64,000 nt of DNA. Origin: Erythrobacter sp. F6033. GTDB lineage: Bacteria; Pseudomonadota; Alphaproteobacteria; Sphingomonadales; Sphingomonadaceae. The notes under the pieces were generated by a model. That model had not been told where the DNA came from. It saw only the letters and a list, made by a program, of their open reading frames with translations, and did not search any database. A program made the position numbers and the translations under genes. Below are positions 37,231 to 45,353 of the stretch, in pieces; the stretch's first letter is position 1, and each line of letters begins with the position of its first letter. The stretch covers positions 2,170,001 to 2,234,000 of the forward strand of contig NZ_JALKAZ010000001.1 of the NCBI RefSeq assembly GCF_023016005.1, read 5' to 3'.

Positions 37231-37836
37231 TTACTGACCGGGAGGCGTGATCGGCACGCCTCCTGGAGGAGGACCGCCCGGTCCACCGGGGCCGCCAGGA
37301 CCACCCTGTTGCTGCTGCATCGTTTGCTGCAGAATGCCGAGGTTACGGTCAAACGTATCCTTGGTCATGAAATCAACCAGCTCAATCTCGAAAATCAGAT
37401 CTGCATTGGGCGGGATCGGCGCGCCGGGAGGCGGCTCTGCGCCGTAAGCCTGCTCGGACGGGATATAGACTTCGTATTTGCCGCCCTTCTGCATTTTCTG
37501 GAGCGCGTTGAAGAAACCGTCGATCGTCGCGCCTTCCTCAATCGGGAAAGGGGTGCCTTCGGGGAACAAGCCCTGAACCGGCAGCGGAATATCCTGCGAT
37601 TCGTCGAACACTTCGCCGTTCGATGCCATCTTGCCTTTGTATTTCACGAAAGCGACGTCGCCCACATTCGGGGTCTCGCCTTCTCCAGCGACCAAGGTGT
37701 CGATGCTGAAAGTCTTTGGTGTGGCGGACCATGCAAGGCCAGCGCCCAGCGCAATGGCTACGATAACACCGAGCCACAGCTTGGTAAGTGAGCCTTTGGC
37801 TACTGGCTTAATAGGAACACGGGTAACTTCGGTCAT
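37231..37836 (-). CDS. FKBP-type peptidyl-prolyl isomerase, membrane-anchored
   Basis: 201 residues. An N-terminal transmembrane anchor (LWLGVIVAIALGAGLAW) is followed by an FKBP domain at about 60-165 (VKYKGKMASNGEVFDES, GFFNALQKMQKGGKYEVYIP, YGAEPPPGAPIPPNADLIF). The tail is Gln- then Gly/Pro-rich (QQQQGGPGGPGGPGG). It should aid folding of exported proteins in the periplasm. Likely first gene of the operon that continues into gatCA. Confidence 0.93.
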   Translation of the reverse strand: MTEVTRVPIKPVAKGSLTKLWLGVIVAIALGAGLAWSATPKTFSIDTLVAGEGETPNVGDVAFVKYKGKMASNGEVFDESQDIPLPVQGLFPEGTPFPIEEGATIDGFFNALQKMQKGGKYEVYIPSEQAYGAEPPPGAPIPPNADLIFEIELVDFMTKDTFDRNLGILQQTMQQQQGGPGGPGGPGGPPPGGVPITPPGQ

Positions 37837-37880
37837 TTCAATTCCCTGATCGGATGCGCGCGCTTTTACAGAATCCAGAT

Positions 37881-37910
37881 AGCAAAAGGGCGCGGAATGA
37901 TACCGCGCCC
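37881..37910 (-). terminator. rpsU terminator
   Basis: GGGCGCGG (37888-37895) pairs with CCGCGCCC (37903-37910) around a 7-base loop. Read on the minus strand the stem is followed by TTTTGCT. It lies about 55 bases after the rpsU stop and separates it from the FKBP-gat operon. Confidence 0.8.
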
Positions 37911-37963
37911 TAATGGCTTATCCGTTGTGAGCGTTCAAGCGTCGAAACACTCAAACAACAGCA

Positions 37964-38170
37964 TTACTTTACGCCGTCGCGCTCCATACGCTTACGCTCA
38001 AGCTTGCGAGCGCGGCGAATAGCAGCAGCCTTGTCACGGGCGCGCTTTTCGCTCGGCTTTTCATAGTGGCGACGCAGCTTCATTTCGCGATAAACACCTT
38101 CGCGCTGCAGCTTTTTCTTAAGCGCGCGGAGAGCCTGATCGACATTGTTATCGCGAACCATGATTTGCAT
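37964..38170 (-). CDS. rpsU: 30S ribosomal protein S21
   Basis: 68 residues, basic. Begins [20 protein letters not shown] and continues with the Arg/Lys-rich helix ([22 protein letters not shown] region) of S21. It binds the small subunit and helps mRNA recognition. GAGG lies upstream of the ATG. Monocistronic judging by the following terminator. Confidence 0.97.
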   Translation of the reverse strand: MQIMVRDNNVDQALRALKKKLQREGVYREMKLRRHYEKPSEKRARDKAAAIRRARKLERKRMERDGVK

Positions 38171-38408
38171 AAACGACTATTACCTCATTCCAAAAGCACG
38201 AAAGACCGCAACCGAATCGCGGTACAAACGCGTAAATTTGACGCTAAAAACGGCGCGTTTCCCGCCATTTAAGGCTTGGAACGCGCTGAAACTGTCGCCC
38301 ACATAACGCCGCATGGTAAAAATGGCAAGGTATTCAATGCCTCAAATCGGACCGCGAAAAGCCCGCGGCGCTATGCAGGCAGGCCGCGCGGCGCTAAGGG
38401 GCTTGCAA

Positions 38409-38816
38409 ATGACATCGCTCGCCCTTTCTCCCATGGCCGCATCGGCCGCCGTTGCCATTGGCGGCGCTATCGGCGCTGTCGGACGGTATCAATTAGGCCG
38501 CATGGTCACACACTATGTCGGCGCGGGCAGCGCGTTTCCCTGGCCGACCCTGGCCGCCAACGTGGTCGGCAGTCTGGCGATGGGTCTGGTGTTCGGATGG
38601 CTGGCCCGGCATGGCGGGGCGAACGAAACGATGCGCCTGTTCCTTGGCGTCGGGCTGCTTGGGGGTTTCACAACATTCAGCGCGTTCAGCCTTGAAATGC
38701 TGCTCTTGATAGAGCGCGGTTCGGCGGGGCTCGCGGTTCTTTACGCCGGAATATCAGTGCTGGCGGGTCTCGCCGCGCTGTATATCGGGCTCCTAATTAT
38801 GCGAGGTGCGGCATGA
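38409..38816 (+). CDS. crcB: Fluoride exporter CrcB/Fluc
   Basis: 135 residues with four hydrophobic helices. Family motifs are GGAIGAVGRYQLGR near the N-terminus, ANVVGSLAMG, and the signature GGFTTFSAFSLE. Dimeric channel for fluoride efflux in the inner membrane. ATG 38409 follows TAAGGGG at good spacing and gives the usual family length. The frame is open to 38313 but that extension is atypical. No fluoride riboswitch is visible upstream. Overlaps the next gene by four bases. Confidence 0.93.
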   Translation: MTSLALSPMAASAAVAIGGAIGAVGRYQLGRMVTHYVGAGSAFPWPTLAANVVGSLAMGLVFGWLARHGGANETMRLFLGVGLLGGFTTFSAFSLEMLLLIERGSAGLAVLYAGISVLAGLAALYIGLLIMRGAA

Positions 38817-40039
38817 GCGCCGACGAAACAAACAACAACAAAAGCGAAAGCAAAGACGTTCGCCAGTTTACTGTGACGGACGATGATAGCGGTATCCGGT
38901 TGGACCGTTGGTTCAAACGCAACCTGCCGCAGATCGGCTTTGCAACGGTGTCGCGCTGGGCGCGCACCGGACAGATCCGTGTCGATGGCAAGCGCGCAAA
39001 GCCGGAAGACCGGTTGGAAGCAGGTCAAACCCTTCGCGTTCCGCCAGGCGGCGAAGCCAAGCACAAGGCACCAAAGCCGAAACGCGAATTGACCGAGGCC
39101 GAAATCGAACAGGCACACGCGATGGTGATCCGCGAAACGCCAAGCGCGATCGTGTTCAACAAACCACCCGGCCTTGCGACACAGGGCGGAAGCAAGACGA
39201 CGAAGCACGTCGACGGGCTGCTTGATGCATTTGTGACGGATGAGAACACGCCGCGCCCGCGCCTCGTTCATCGGCTTGATAAAGACACGTCGGGCGTGTT
39301 GCTCGTGGCGCGCACTCCGGGCAGCGCAGCGGCCTATTCGCGGCGCTTCGCGGGCCGCAGCGCGCGTAAAATCTACTGGGCGTTGATCGTCGGCATTCCC
39401 GAAGTGCGCGAAGGCACAATCGATGCGCCGCTCGCCAAACAGCCGGGCACAGGCGGCGAGAAGATGCATGTCGATGAAGAAAATGGTGCGATGGCAAAAA
39501 CGCGCTACCGCGTTGTCGAGCGTGCCGGGATGCGCGCCGCATGGGTGGAGCTGGAGCCTCTAACGGGCCGCACGCACCAATTGCGCGTCCATATGGCAGC
39601 CATCGGCCACCCGATTGTCGGCGACGGCAAATATGGCGGGCAGGATGCGTTTTTGACCGGAGCGATCAGCCGCAAAATGCACCTGCACGCGCGGCGTCTG
39701 ATCATCTCCCAGCCGAACAATGATGCAGCCGGCGCGGCGACCGGCGGCGGCAAACTGGATGTGACCGCCGAACTGCCCGAACATTTTGCTTCGAGCATGG
39801 AAGCGCTCGGCTTTGACGAGAAATTGTCCGACGCATCGCCCGTTCGCGATGAAGCGCCGGAGCGCACACCGGCGGAGAAAAAGCAGGCGGCGCGCCGCTT
39901 TGCCAAGCAATACCGGAAAGACCGCCGCGGCGAACGCAAATCGCGCACAACCTCGGCCGTAACCACAAAGAAGAAGGCCAAAGCCGCCGCCAAAGGTAAG
40001 GGCAAAGGGAAACCCCGGCCCGACCGCCGGAAGAAATGA
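38813..40039 (+). CDS. RluA-family 23S rRNA pseudouridine synthase (RluC-like)
   Basis: 408 residues. An S4 RNA-binding domain at about 25-80 (RLDRWFKRNLPQIGF ... GQIRVDGKRAKPEDRL) is followed by the RluA catalytic domain with Asp156 in HRLDKDTSG. The C-terminal about 60 residues form a Lys/Arg-rich tail (RRFAKQYRKDRRGERK, KKKAKAAAKGKGKGKPR) that likely adds RNA affinity and is longer than in E. coli RluC. It would modify 23S rRNA uridines. Coupled by 4-base overlaps to crcB and the HAD gene. Confidence 0.92.
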   Translation: MSADETNNNKSESKDVRQFTVTDDDSGIRLDRWFKRNLPQIGFATVSRWARTGQIRVDGKRAKPEDRLEAGQTLRVPPGGEAKHKAPKPKRELTEAEIEQAHAMVIRETPSAIVFNKPPGLATQGGSKTTKHVDGLLDAFVTDENTPRPRLVHRLDKDTSGVLLVARTPGSAAAYSRRFAGRSARKIYWALIVGIPEVREGTIDAPLAKQPGTGGEKMHVDEENGAMAKTRYRVVERAGMRAAWVELEPLTGRTHQLRVHMAAIGHPIVGDGKYGGQDAFLTGAISRKMHLHARRLIISQPNNDAAGAATGGGKLDVTAELPEHFASSMEALGFDEKLSDASPVRDEAPERTPAEKKQAARRFAKQYRKDRRGERKSRTTSAVTTKKKAKAAAKGKGKGKPRPDRRKK

Positions 40040-40698
40040 CCATGAAGCTGGCGGTATTCGATTGTGACGGAACGCTGGTCGATGGTCAGGCCGATATCTG
40101 CCAGACGATGGTGCAGGCTTTCGAGCGCGCGCAGCTTACCCCGCCCGATGCAAACGATGTGCGCCGGATCGTTGGCCTGAGTCTCCCGGTTGCGATCCGG
40201 CGCCTTGCGCCCGGCATTGATGAAGACACGGCGCGTCAGGTCGTGGACCTTTACAAAAGCGGTTATTTTGCGCGTCGTCAGGAAGGGCTCATCCACGAGC
40301 CGCTTTATGATGGCATTCCTGAGCTGCTGGGTATGCTTCAGACCGATGGCTGGACATTGGCAGTGGCCACCGGAAAATCGGATCGCGGGCTGCAATCTGT
40401 GCTCGCATCGCATGGCCTCACCGATCTGTTCGTCTCTCTCCAAACCGCCGACCGCCATCCTTCCAAGCCGCATCCCGCTATGCTCGAAGCGGCGTTGTTC
40501 GAAGCAGGTGCGCAGCCTGCAGAAGCGGTGATGATCGGCGACACCAGTTTCGATATGGAAATGGGCCGCGCAGCGGGTGTCCACTCAGTCGGGGTTGCTT
40601 GGGGCTATCACCCACCGGAAGAGTTGCTGGCGACCGGCGCGCGGCAGGTTGTCGATCAGGTCAGCGAGTTGCACGTCGCATTGGAGCAATTGTTTTGA
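40036..40698 (+). CDS. HAD-family phosphatase (phosphoglycolate phosphatase-like)
   Basis: 220 residues. The HAD nucleophile motif is FDCDGTLVDG (Asp9, Asp11), the second motif is in AVATGKSDRGL, and the acidic motif IV is GDTSFDMEMGRAAG with VGVAWGYH after it. The cap is of the helical C1 type. It hydrolyses a small phosphoester such as phosphoglycolate or a nucleotide. The exact substrate is unknown. The start overlaps the preceding stop (ATGA). ATG 40042 is an alternative. Confidence 0.88.
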   Translation: MTMKLAVFDCDGTLVDGQADICQTMVQAFERAQLTPPDANDVRRIVGLSLPVAIRRLAPGIDEDTARQVVDLYKSGYFARRQEGLIHEPLYDGIPELLGMLQTDGWTLAVATGKSDRGLQSVLASHGLTDLFVSLQTADRHPSKPHPAMLEAALFEAGAQPAEAVMIGDTSFDMEMGRAAGVHSVGVAWGYHPPEELLATGARQVVDQVSELHVALEQLF

Positions 40699-40934
40699 AT
40701 ACGCCGCAAGATGCGGGCGATACGCTCGCGAAAAAACGCTTCATCGTCATGAATATGGTCCGCATCGGATCGCTCGGCGCGCTGCTGGTCGGCCTTGCGA
40801 TTGCGCGATCCATCATTGATGCGCCCTATCCAATCGGCGTTGCATTGGCAGTGGGCGGACTGCTCGCTTTCTATTTTGGCCCGCGTTCGCTTGCGAAAAA
40901 GTGGAAATCGTCTGCCGGAGAAGAAACGAAGTGA
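40695..40934 (+). CDS. Small membrane protein upstream of ATP12
   Basis: 79 residues from a TTG at 40695 that overlaps the preceding stop by three of four bases (TTGA). An ATG at 40755 would remove the N-terminal part. Two hydrophobic helices (SLGALLVGLAIARSII, IGVALAVGGLLAFYFG) lie between basic ends. It overlaps the ATP12 gene. Its fixed place between a HAD and ATP12 hints at a link with F1F0 ATP synthase assembly, but this is inference only. Confidence 0.68.
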   Translation: MNTPQDAGDTLAKKRFIVMNMVRIGSLGALLVGLAIARSIIDAPYPIGVALAVGGLLAFYFGPRSLAKKWKSSAGEETK

Positions 40935-41632
40935 AGCGGTTTTACGACAATGTCGCCGTCCAGAAAGCAGACGGCGGCTGGCAGGTTACTCTGGATGGAC
41001 GCGGGCTTAAAACGGTCAAAGGCGTGCCGCAAATAGTTCCCACCGCCACGCTCGCGGAAAAGCTTGCCGCCGAATGGGATATTCAGGGCGAAAAGCTTGA
41101 CCCGGCGCAGTTCTCGCTGCGCGATATGACCGATTACGCGATTGATGTGGTTGGCACCGACATTGCGGCTCAGGCCCAAAAGATCACAGCATTCGGTGAC
41201 ACCGATACGCTGCTCTATCGCGCCGATCCCGATGAGCATCTGTATGCCAAGCAGCAAGAAGTGTGGGAACCGATTGTCGCCGCATTTGAGGCCCGCGAAG
41301 GCGTGGAATTGGTGCGTGTCAGCGGGATCATGCACAGGCCACAATCAGACGAAGCCCTGGGCAAATTGCGCGCCCGGCTGGAGGCGATGGGCAGGTTTGA
41401 ACTGGCCGCGCTTGAAAGCATGACGTCGCTCGCGGCATCACTGGTGATCGCGCTGTCGGCCGCTGATGCCGGGGCAGAAGCTGATGCTATCGAATTGTGG
41501 CGCGCTGCCAGCCTCGAAGAGGAATGGCAGGCCGATCTGTGGGGCCGCGATCTCGAAGCGGAGGACCGCCGCGCCAAACGGCAGAGCGACTTCCTGAAAG
41601 CGTGGGAATTTATCCGCGCCGCACGCGGATAG
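40931..41632 (+). CDS. ATP12-family F1-ATPase assembly chaperone
   Basis: 233 residues from a GTG at 40931 overlapping the previous stop (GTGA). It matches ATP12 chaperones: KRFYDNVAVQKADGGWQVTL at the N-terminus, LAEKLAAEWDIQGEKLDP, TDTLLYRADPDEHLYAKQ and a helical C-terminus. In mitochondria and alphaproteobacteria ATP12 binds the F1 alpha subunit before assembly. Last gene of the coupled operon 38409-41632. Confidence 0.93.
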   Translation: MKRFYDNVAVQKADGGWQVTLDGRGLKTVKGVPQIVPTATLAEKLAAEWDIQGEKLDPAQFSLRDMTDYAIDVVGTDIAAQAQKITAFGDTDTLLYRADPDEHLYAKQQEVWEPIVAAFEAREGVELVRVSGIMHRPQSDEALGKLRARLEAMGRFELAALESMTSLAASLVIALSAADAGAEADAIELWRAASLEEEWQADLWGRDLEAEDRRAKRQSDFLKAWEFIRAARG

Positions 41633-41639
41633 AGCTGGC

Positions 41640-42257
41640 TTAACCGCCAGCGACCCAATCGGCGACTTCAACAGCGACCGTATTGGCCACACGGTTCAGT
41701 GCCGGGCCAACCGAGCCTGCTTCGGGCAAAACGCCGCTTTCGATGGCTTCAAATCGGCGCGAAGTCGCTTTGCCATCGGCATCGGCAACAATCGCTTCGT
41801 AACGGATCACTACGGAAGAACTGCTCGCGTCGTATCCCATATCGAGCAATGTGCCGCGAACCGTCTTGCCTGCGAGCGTCGGCGTGTCATCGCTGTCCAC
41901 GATCAGTGCGGGGCTGCGAGTGCGCAGCGTTTCGCCAAGCAAACGGCGGAAAAGCCGCGCAGGCTTTTCCACCCACACCGCATCCTGAAGGTAAGCGATT
42001 TCGGTCGCGCTGACTGTGACAGGCACTCGCACCACGTCGAGCTTGGCCGGTGTTTCAGGCGTCAGCACCGCGATAGCCGCAGAGCCGCCTTCACCGCCCG
42101 CTTGCGCGCCCGATCCGGCAGGAGCGCTCGCGGTCGAATTCAGCGTCAGAAGACTGGTTGGAAGCTCGGTTCCAAAGCTGACACAGCCTGAAAGAGCCAG
42201 CGCCGCTGCGCCCAGCACACCGATACGGATCGGGGCAAATGTGATGCGGTTCAACAT
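41640..42257 (-). CDS. ABC-transport auxiliary lipoprotein (Mla/Pqi-associated)
   Basis: 205 residues. Lipobox ALSGC gives a lipidated Cys near residue 23-24. The mature protein has the ABC_trans_aux-type fold seen in PqiC-like lipoproteins (ITVSATEIAYLQDAVWV-like segment and LLDMGYDASSSSVVIRYEA). The start at 42257 is favoured because AAGGA lies seven bases upstream. ATG at 42263 lies directly on it. It would accept or pass lipids at the outer membrane for the MlaFED-like pump encoded upstream. Confidence 0.87.
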   Translation of the reverse strand: MLNRITFAPIRIGVLGAAALALSGCVSFGTELPTSLLTLNSTASAPAGSGAQAGGEGGSAAIAVLTPETPAKLDVVRVPVTVSATEIAYLQDAVWVEKPARLFRRLLGETLRTRSPALIVDSDDTPTLAGKTVRGTLLDMGYDASSSSVVIRYEAIVADADGKATSRRFEAIESGVLPEAGSVGPALNRVANTVAVEVADWVAGG

Positions 42258-42267
42258 GCGCATATCC

Positions 42268-43215
42268 TTATGGCTCATAGTCAGGCAGCGATTGGCCTTG
42301 CACCAGCGCGCCGACGCCCTGGTTGTCGAGTTTCTCGGTCAGCGTGCGCAGCGCGCGGCTGGTCACGCGAAGATCCTGCAACGTCGCCTCTGCCGTCGGC
42401 AAAGTCGTTTCGCGCAATTGTCGCGCAGCGGGCCGCGTGTCTTCCAGCGTTGCCGCCAAGGACGCCGCCGCCGCATTGGCCGATTTCAAAGTTCCGCGCA
42501 GCTCGTCTGCCAACGCAGGGCCTTGCTTGTTCATCAAATCGTCCGTCGTCGCAGTCACTTTTTCAAAAGCGTCCAGCGCCTCACCCGCCTCTCTCAAAGC
42601 AAACTGCAGCTCGGTGAATGTCCCTTCAAGCTGCGGCGCAGTGCGCGCAAGTTGCTCGGTCAGCTCGTTGGAATTGCGCAGGATGCCAGAAAGCTGTTCC
42701 TGATTTTCCGGGCCGAGGAGAATGTTCAAATTCTCGGTCAGCGTTGCCAAGCGCTCTAGCAAAAGCGGTGCGTTGTTGAGCAAGGCGTTGATACCGCCAT
42801 CTTTCGGCGGAATGACAGGAGCGCCTTCGGGGCAAGCGGTTGTTTCGCACGTGATCGCAGGAGCACCGCCGCGCGCACCGTCCAGAAGGATGCTTGATAC
42901 GCCGGTAAAGCTTGCTTGAATGGTCGCAGTCGTTCCGATCAGGATCGGAACATCCTCTTTCACCTTCACACGCACGCGGACAAATTCGGGGTCTTCTTCG
43001 GAAAGAGAAATATCAACGACTTGGCCAACCGGGACGCCAGCATAGGCGACCTGACTACCATTCGCGAGGCCGGAAACCGACTGTGCATAGAAGATGTCGT
43101 ATTCGTTCTGTTGCCCCTGCCCAAGTCGGGCAATCCAGACGATAGCCGCCGCTAGGCCCAGCAGGAGAACCAGCGTGACCGCACCGACCCAGAGATGGTT
43201 AGCTCTTGTTTCCAT
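42268..43215 (-). CDS. MlaD-like MCE-domain lipid-binding protein
   Basis: 315 residues. A membrane anchor (LWVGAVTLVLLLGLAAAIVW) is followed by an MCE domain at about 40-115 (GLANGSQVAYAGVPVGQV, IQASFTGVSSILLDGARGG). A long helical C-terminal part (about 160-300: LLERLATLTENLNILL ... AAASLAATLEDTRPAARQL) probably forms a periplasmic shaft. It joins the ABC ATPase and permease for phospholipid transport between membranes. Longer than E. coli MlaD because of the shaft. Confidence 0.93.
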   Translation of the reverse strand: METRANHLWVGAVTLVLLLGLAAAIVWIARLGQGQQNEYDIFYAQSVSGLANGSQVAYAGVPVGQVVDISLSEEDPEFVRVRVKVKEDVPILIGTTATIQASFTGVSSILLDGARGGAPAITCETTACPEGAPVIPPKDGGINALLNNAPLLLERLATLTENLNILLGPENQEQLSGILRNSNELTEQLARTAPQLEGTFTELQFALREAGEALDAFEKVTATTDDLMNKQGPALADELRGTLKSANAAAASLAATLEDTRPAARQLRETTLPTAEATLQDLRVTSRALRTLTEKLDNQGVGALVQGQSLPDYEP

Positions 43216-43271
43216 GTCGCTTCCCTATGAACGCCCAATGGCGTGCGTGTCTATTGCCTTATCCACGTGGA

Positions 43272-44081
43272 CTATCCGTTCGCGCGCTTTTGTGACGCCT
43301 GCGCGGCCCGGCCACGCGGGCCGTTAAAATACTCTTCGATCCAGGGATGACCGGTCTTGATAAGTTCAGGGATGGTGCCAACCGCAACCACCTTTTTATC
43401 GGCGATCACCGCGACCCGGTCACAGATTTCATACAGCGTGTCGAGATCGTGCGTGATCAGAAACACAGTCAGGCCCAGCGTCTCTTTCAATTCCTTGGTC
43501 AGTTCGTCGAATGCCGCCGCGCCGATCGGATCAAGGCCCGCGGTCGGCTCATCAAGGAACAGCAATTCGGGATCAAGCGCGAGCGCACGGGCAAGGCCTG
43601 CGCGCTTCTTCATCCCGCCGGAAAGTTCGGAGGGGAATTTCGCAATCGCATCTTCAGGCAAGCCTGAAAGCAGCACTTTGTAGCGGGCAATCTCACGGCG
43701 GAGCTCAGGCGCGATATCGGGATAGAACTGCTTGAGAGGAACCTCGACATTCTCGCCCACTGTCAGTGTCGAAAACAGTGCCCCACCCTGAAACATGACG
43801 CCCCAACGGCAGCGGACGCCCAAATCCTGATCCGGATCAATGCCTGTAATCGTGCGGCCAAATACAGAGATATGCCCGTCTGTCGGCGTTTGCAGGCCGA
43901 TTATGGAGCGCATCAGGACCGATTTTCCGGTGCCCGACCCGCCAACCACGCCCAAAATCTCGCCTTCGCGCACTTCCAGCGAGAGGTCTTCGTGGACGGC
44001 AAAATTGCCGAAGCGGTTCGTCAGCCCGTCGACCACAACCGGAGGCTTTCCGCTGTAGCGGGAATGGAGTTCGTCATCCAT
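43272..44081 (-). CDS. MlaF-like ABC transporter ATP-binding protein
   Basis: 269 residues. Walker A GGSGTGKS at 47-54, the ABC signature LSGGMKKRAGLARALA, Walker B LLFLDEPTAGLDP, and the switch His in FLITHDLDTL. It powers the lipid transporter with the permease whose stop lies four bases upstream. Homologues are MlaF/Ttg2A. Confidence 0.95.
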   Translation of the reverse strand: MDDELHSRYSGKPPVVVDGLTNRFGNFAVHEDLSLEVREGEILGVVGGSGTGKSVLMRSIIGLQTPTDGHISVFGRTITGIDPDQDLGVRCRWGVMFQGGALFSTLTVGENVEVPLKQFYPDIAPELRREIARYKVLLSGLPEDAIAKFPSELSGGMKKRAGLARALALDPELLFLDEPTAGLDPIGAAAFDELTKELKETLGLTVFLITHDLDTLYEICDRVAVIADKKVVAVGTIPELIKTGHPWIEEYFNGPRGRAAQASQKRANG

Positions 44082-44084
44082 GAA

Positions 44085-45197
44085 TCACCCCCACCCGATC
44101 TCTGTGAAGAACACCGCGAAAAACGCATCGAGTACGATGACTGCAAAGATTGCGGAGACGACTGCCATGGTTGTGCGCAGGCCAACCTGCTCTGAATTCC
44201 CTTCTACCCGCATCCCGTGATAGCAGCCCGCCAAGCCGATGATCAGGCCGAAGACAGGCGCTTTGATCAGGCCGACCCACACATCATGCATCGGCACAAC
44301 TTCCTGTATCCGTTCGAGGAAGGTGAAAAATGGGATGCCAAGCGCAACTTGTCCAACCACCGCACCGCCCACAATCGCAACGACAGAGGAATAGAATCCC
44401 AGCAGCACCATCATGAACGTGCAGGCAAGAATACGCGGGATCACCAGCCGCTCTGCCGGGGAAATACCGATTGTGCGCATCGCGTCGACTTCTTCGGTCA
44501 ATTTCATCGTGCCGATCTGCGCGGCAAAGGCGCTGCCAGACCGGCCCGCGACCATGATCGCTGTCATAAGAACGCCCAATTCGCGCAGGGTAATCCGCCC
44601 GACAAGGTTCACCGTCAGCGCCTCGGCACCGAATTGCTCAAGCTGCACTGCGCCCTGCTGCGCAATGACAATTCCGATCAGGAAACTCATCAACCCGATA
44701 ATCGGCAGAGCGGAAACGCCAACCAGTTCCATCTGGCGCACCAGTGCTTTCATCGGGAAAGTGCTTGGGCGGCGGATCAATCGCCCCATCCCGATCAGGA
44801 TGCGGCCAAGAAACGCGACCACACCAATGATCCCGCCGCGCATATCATATACAAGTTCGCCCATTGCCTCTGGCACGCGAATCCACACAGGCTGACGCTT
44901 GGGAACCAACTCCGCATCGCTGCCGGCATTTTGAACCGCGCTCAGCAATCTCGCCGCGCGGTCATTCGCGCCCACAATCTCGGCGTCGTGCTTTCCGGAA
45001 AGGCGGCACATCACCCATGCGCCGATCGTATCGATTGCCTCTACACCGCTCAAATCGATGAGATTGAGGTCTGCATCGAGCTCTTCCAATTCCCGATCAA
45101 GCGGGCCAACGCTCGATACAAGCAACGGACCGGACAGCGATAAACGCGTGCGTCCTGCCTCATCTTCGTCGAGCGTGAATTGCGCGGCACCGTCCAT
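44085..45197 (-). CDS. MlaE-like ABC permease fused to STAS domain
   Basis: 370 residues. The N-terminal about 110 residues are a STAS domain ([19 protein letters not shown] ... [17 protein letters not shown]) like MlaB, fused to an MlaE permease. The latter has motifs [40 protein letters not shown] and VMLLGFY-like helices. The fusion replaces the separate MlaB subunit. The start at 45197 (MDGAAQF) begins with the STAS domain. Divergent from valS. Phospholipid transport in the inner membrane. Confidence 0.93.
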   Translation of the reverse strand: MDGAAQFTLDEDEAGRTRLSLSGPLLVSSVGPLDRELEELDADLNLIDLSGVEAIDTIGAWVMCRLSGKHDAEIVGANDRAARLLSAVQNAGSDAELVPKRQPVWIRVPEAMGELVYDMRGGIIGVVAFLGRILIGMGRLIRRPSTFPMKALVRQMELVGVSALPIIGLMSFLIGIVIAQQGAVQLEQFGAEALTVNLVGRITLRELGVLMTAIMVAGRSGSAFAAQIGTMKLTEEVDAMRTIGISPAERLVIPRILACTFMMVLLGFYSSVVAIVGGAVVGQVALGIPFFTFLERIQEVVPMHDVWVGLIKAPVFGLIIGLAGCYHGMRVEGNSEQVGLRTTMAVVSAIFAVIVLDAFFAVFFTEIGWG

Positions 45198-45353
45198 AAC
45201 GCCCCAAGCTATGAGGACAAATTGCAGCGCAAACAAGCCGCCAGTTGGGCTCAGGCACAAAACTCTCCGTTGCGTCGCACAATCGGCGCTGTAATGGAGG
45301 GGATTAGAGATTCAGCCACGCGCCCGCGCGGCACAAGAGACAAAAGCAAAACA

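Noticed and set aside
38171-38408. Fluoride riboswitch upstream of crcB
   Set aside because: The conserved GG-GAUGG and CUGAUG-type elements are not seen. A weak dyad AAACGCG/CGCGTTT (38226-38260) belongs to the rpsU upstream region and has a long loop.
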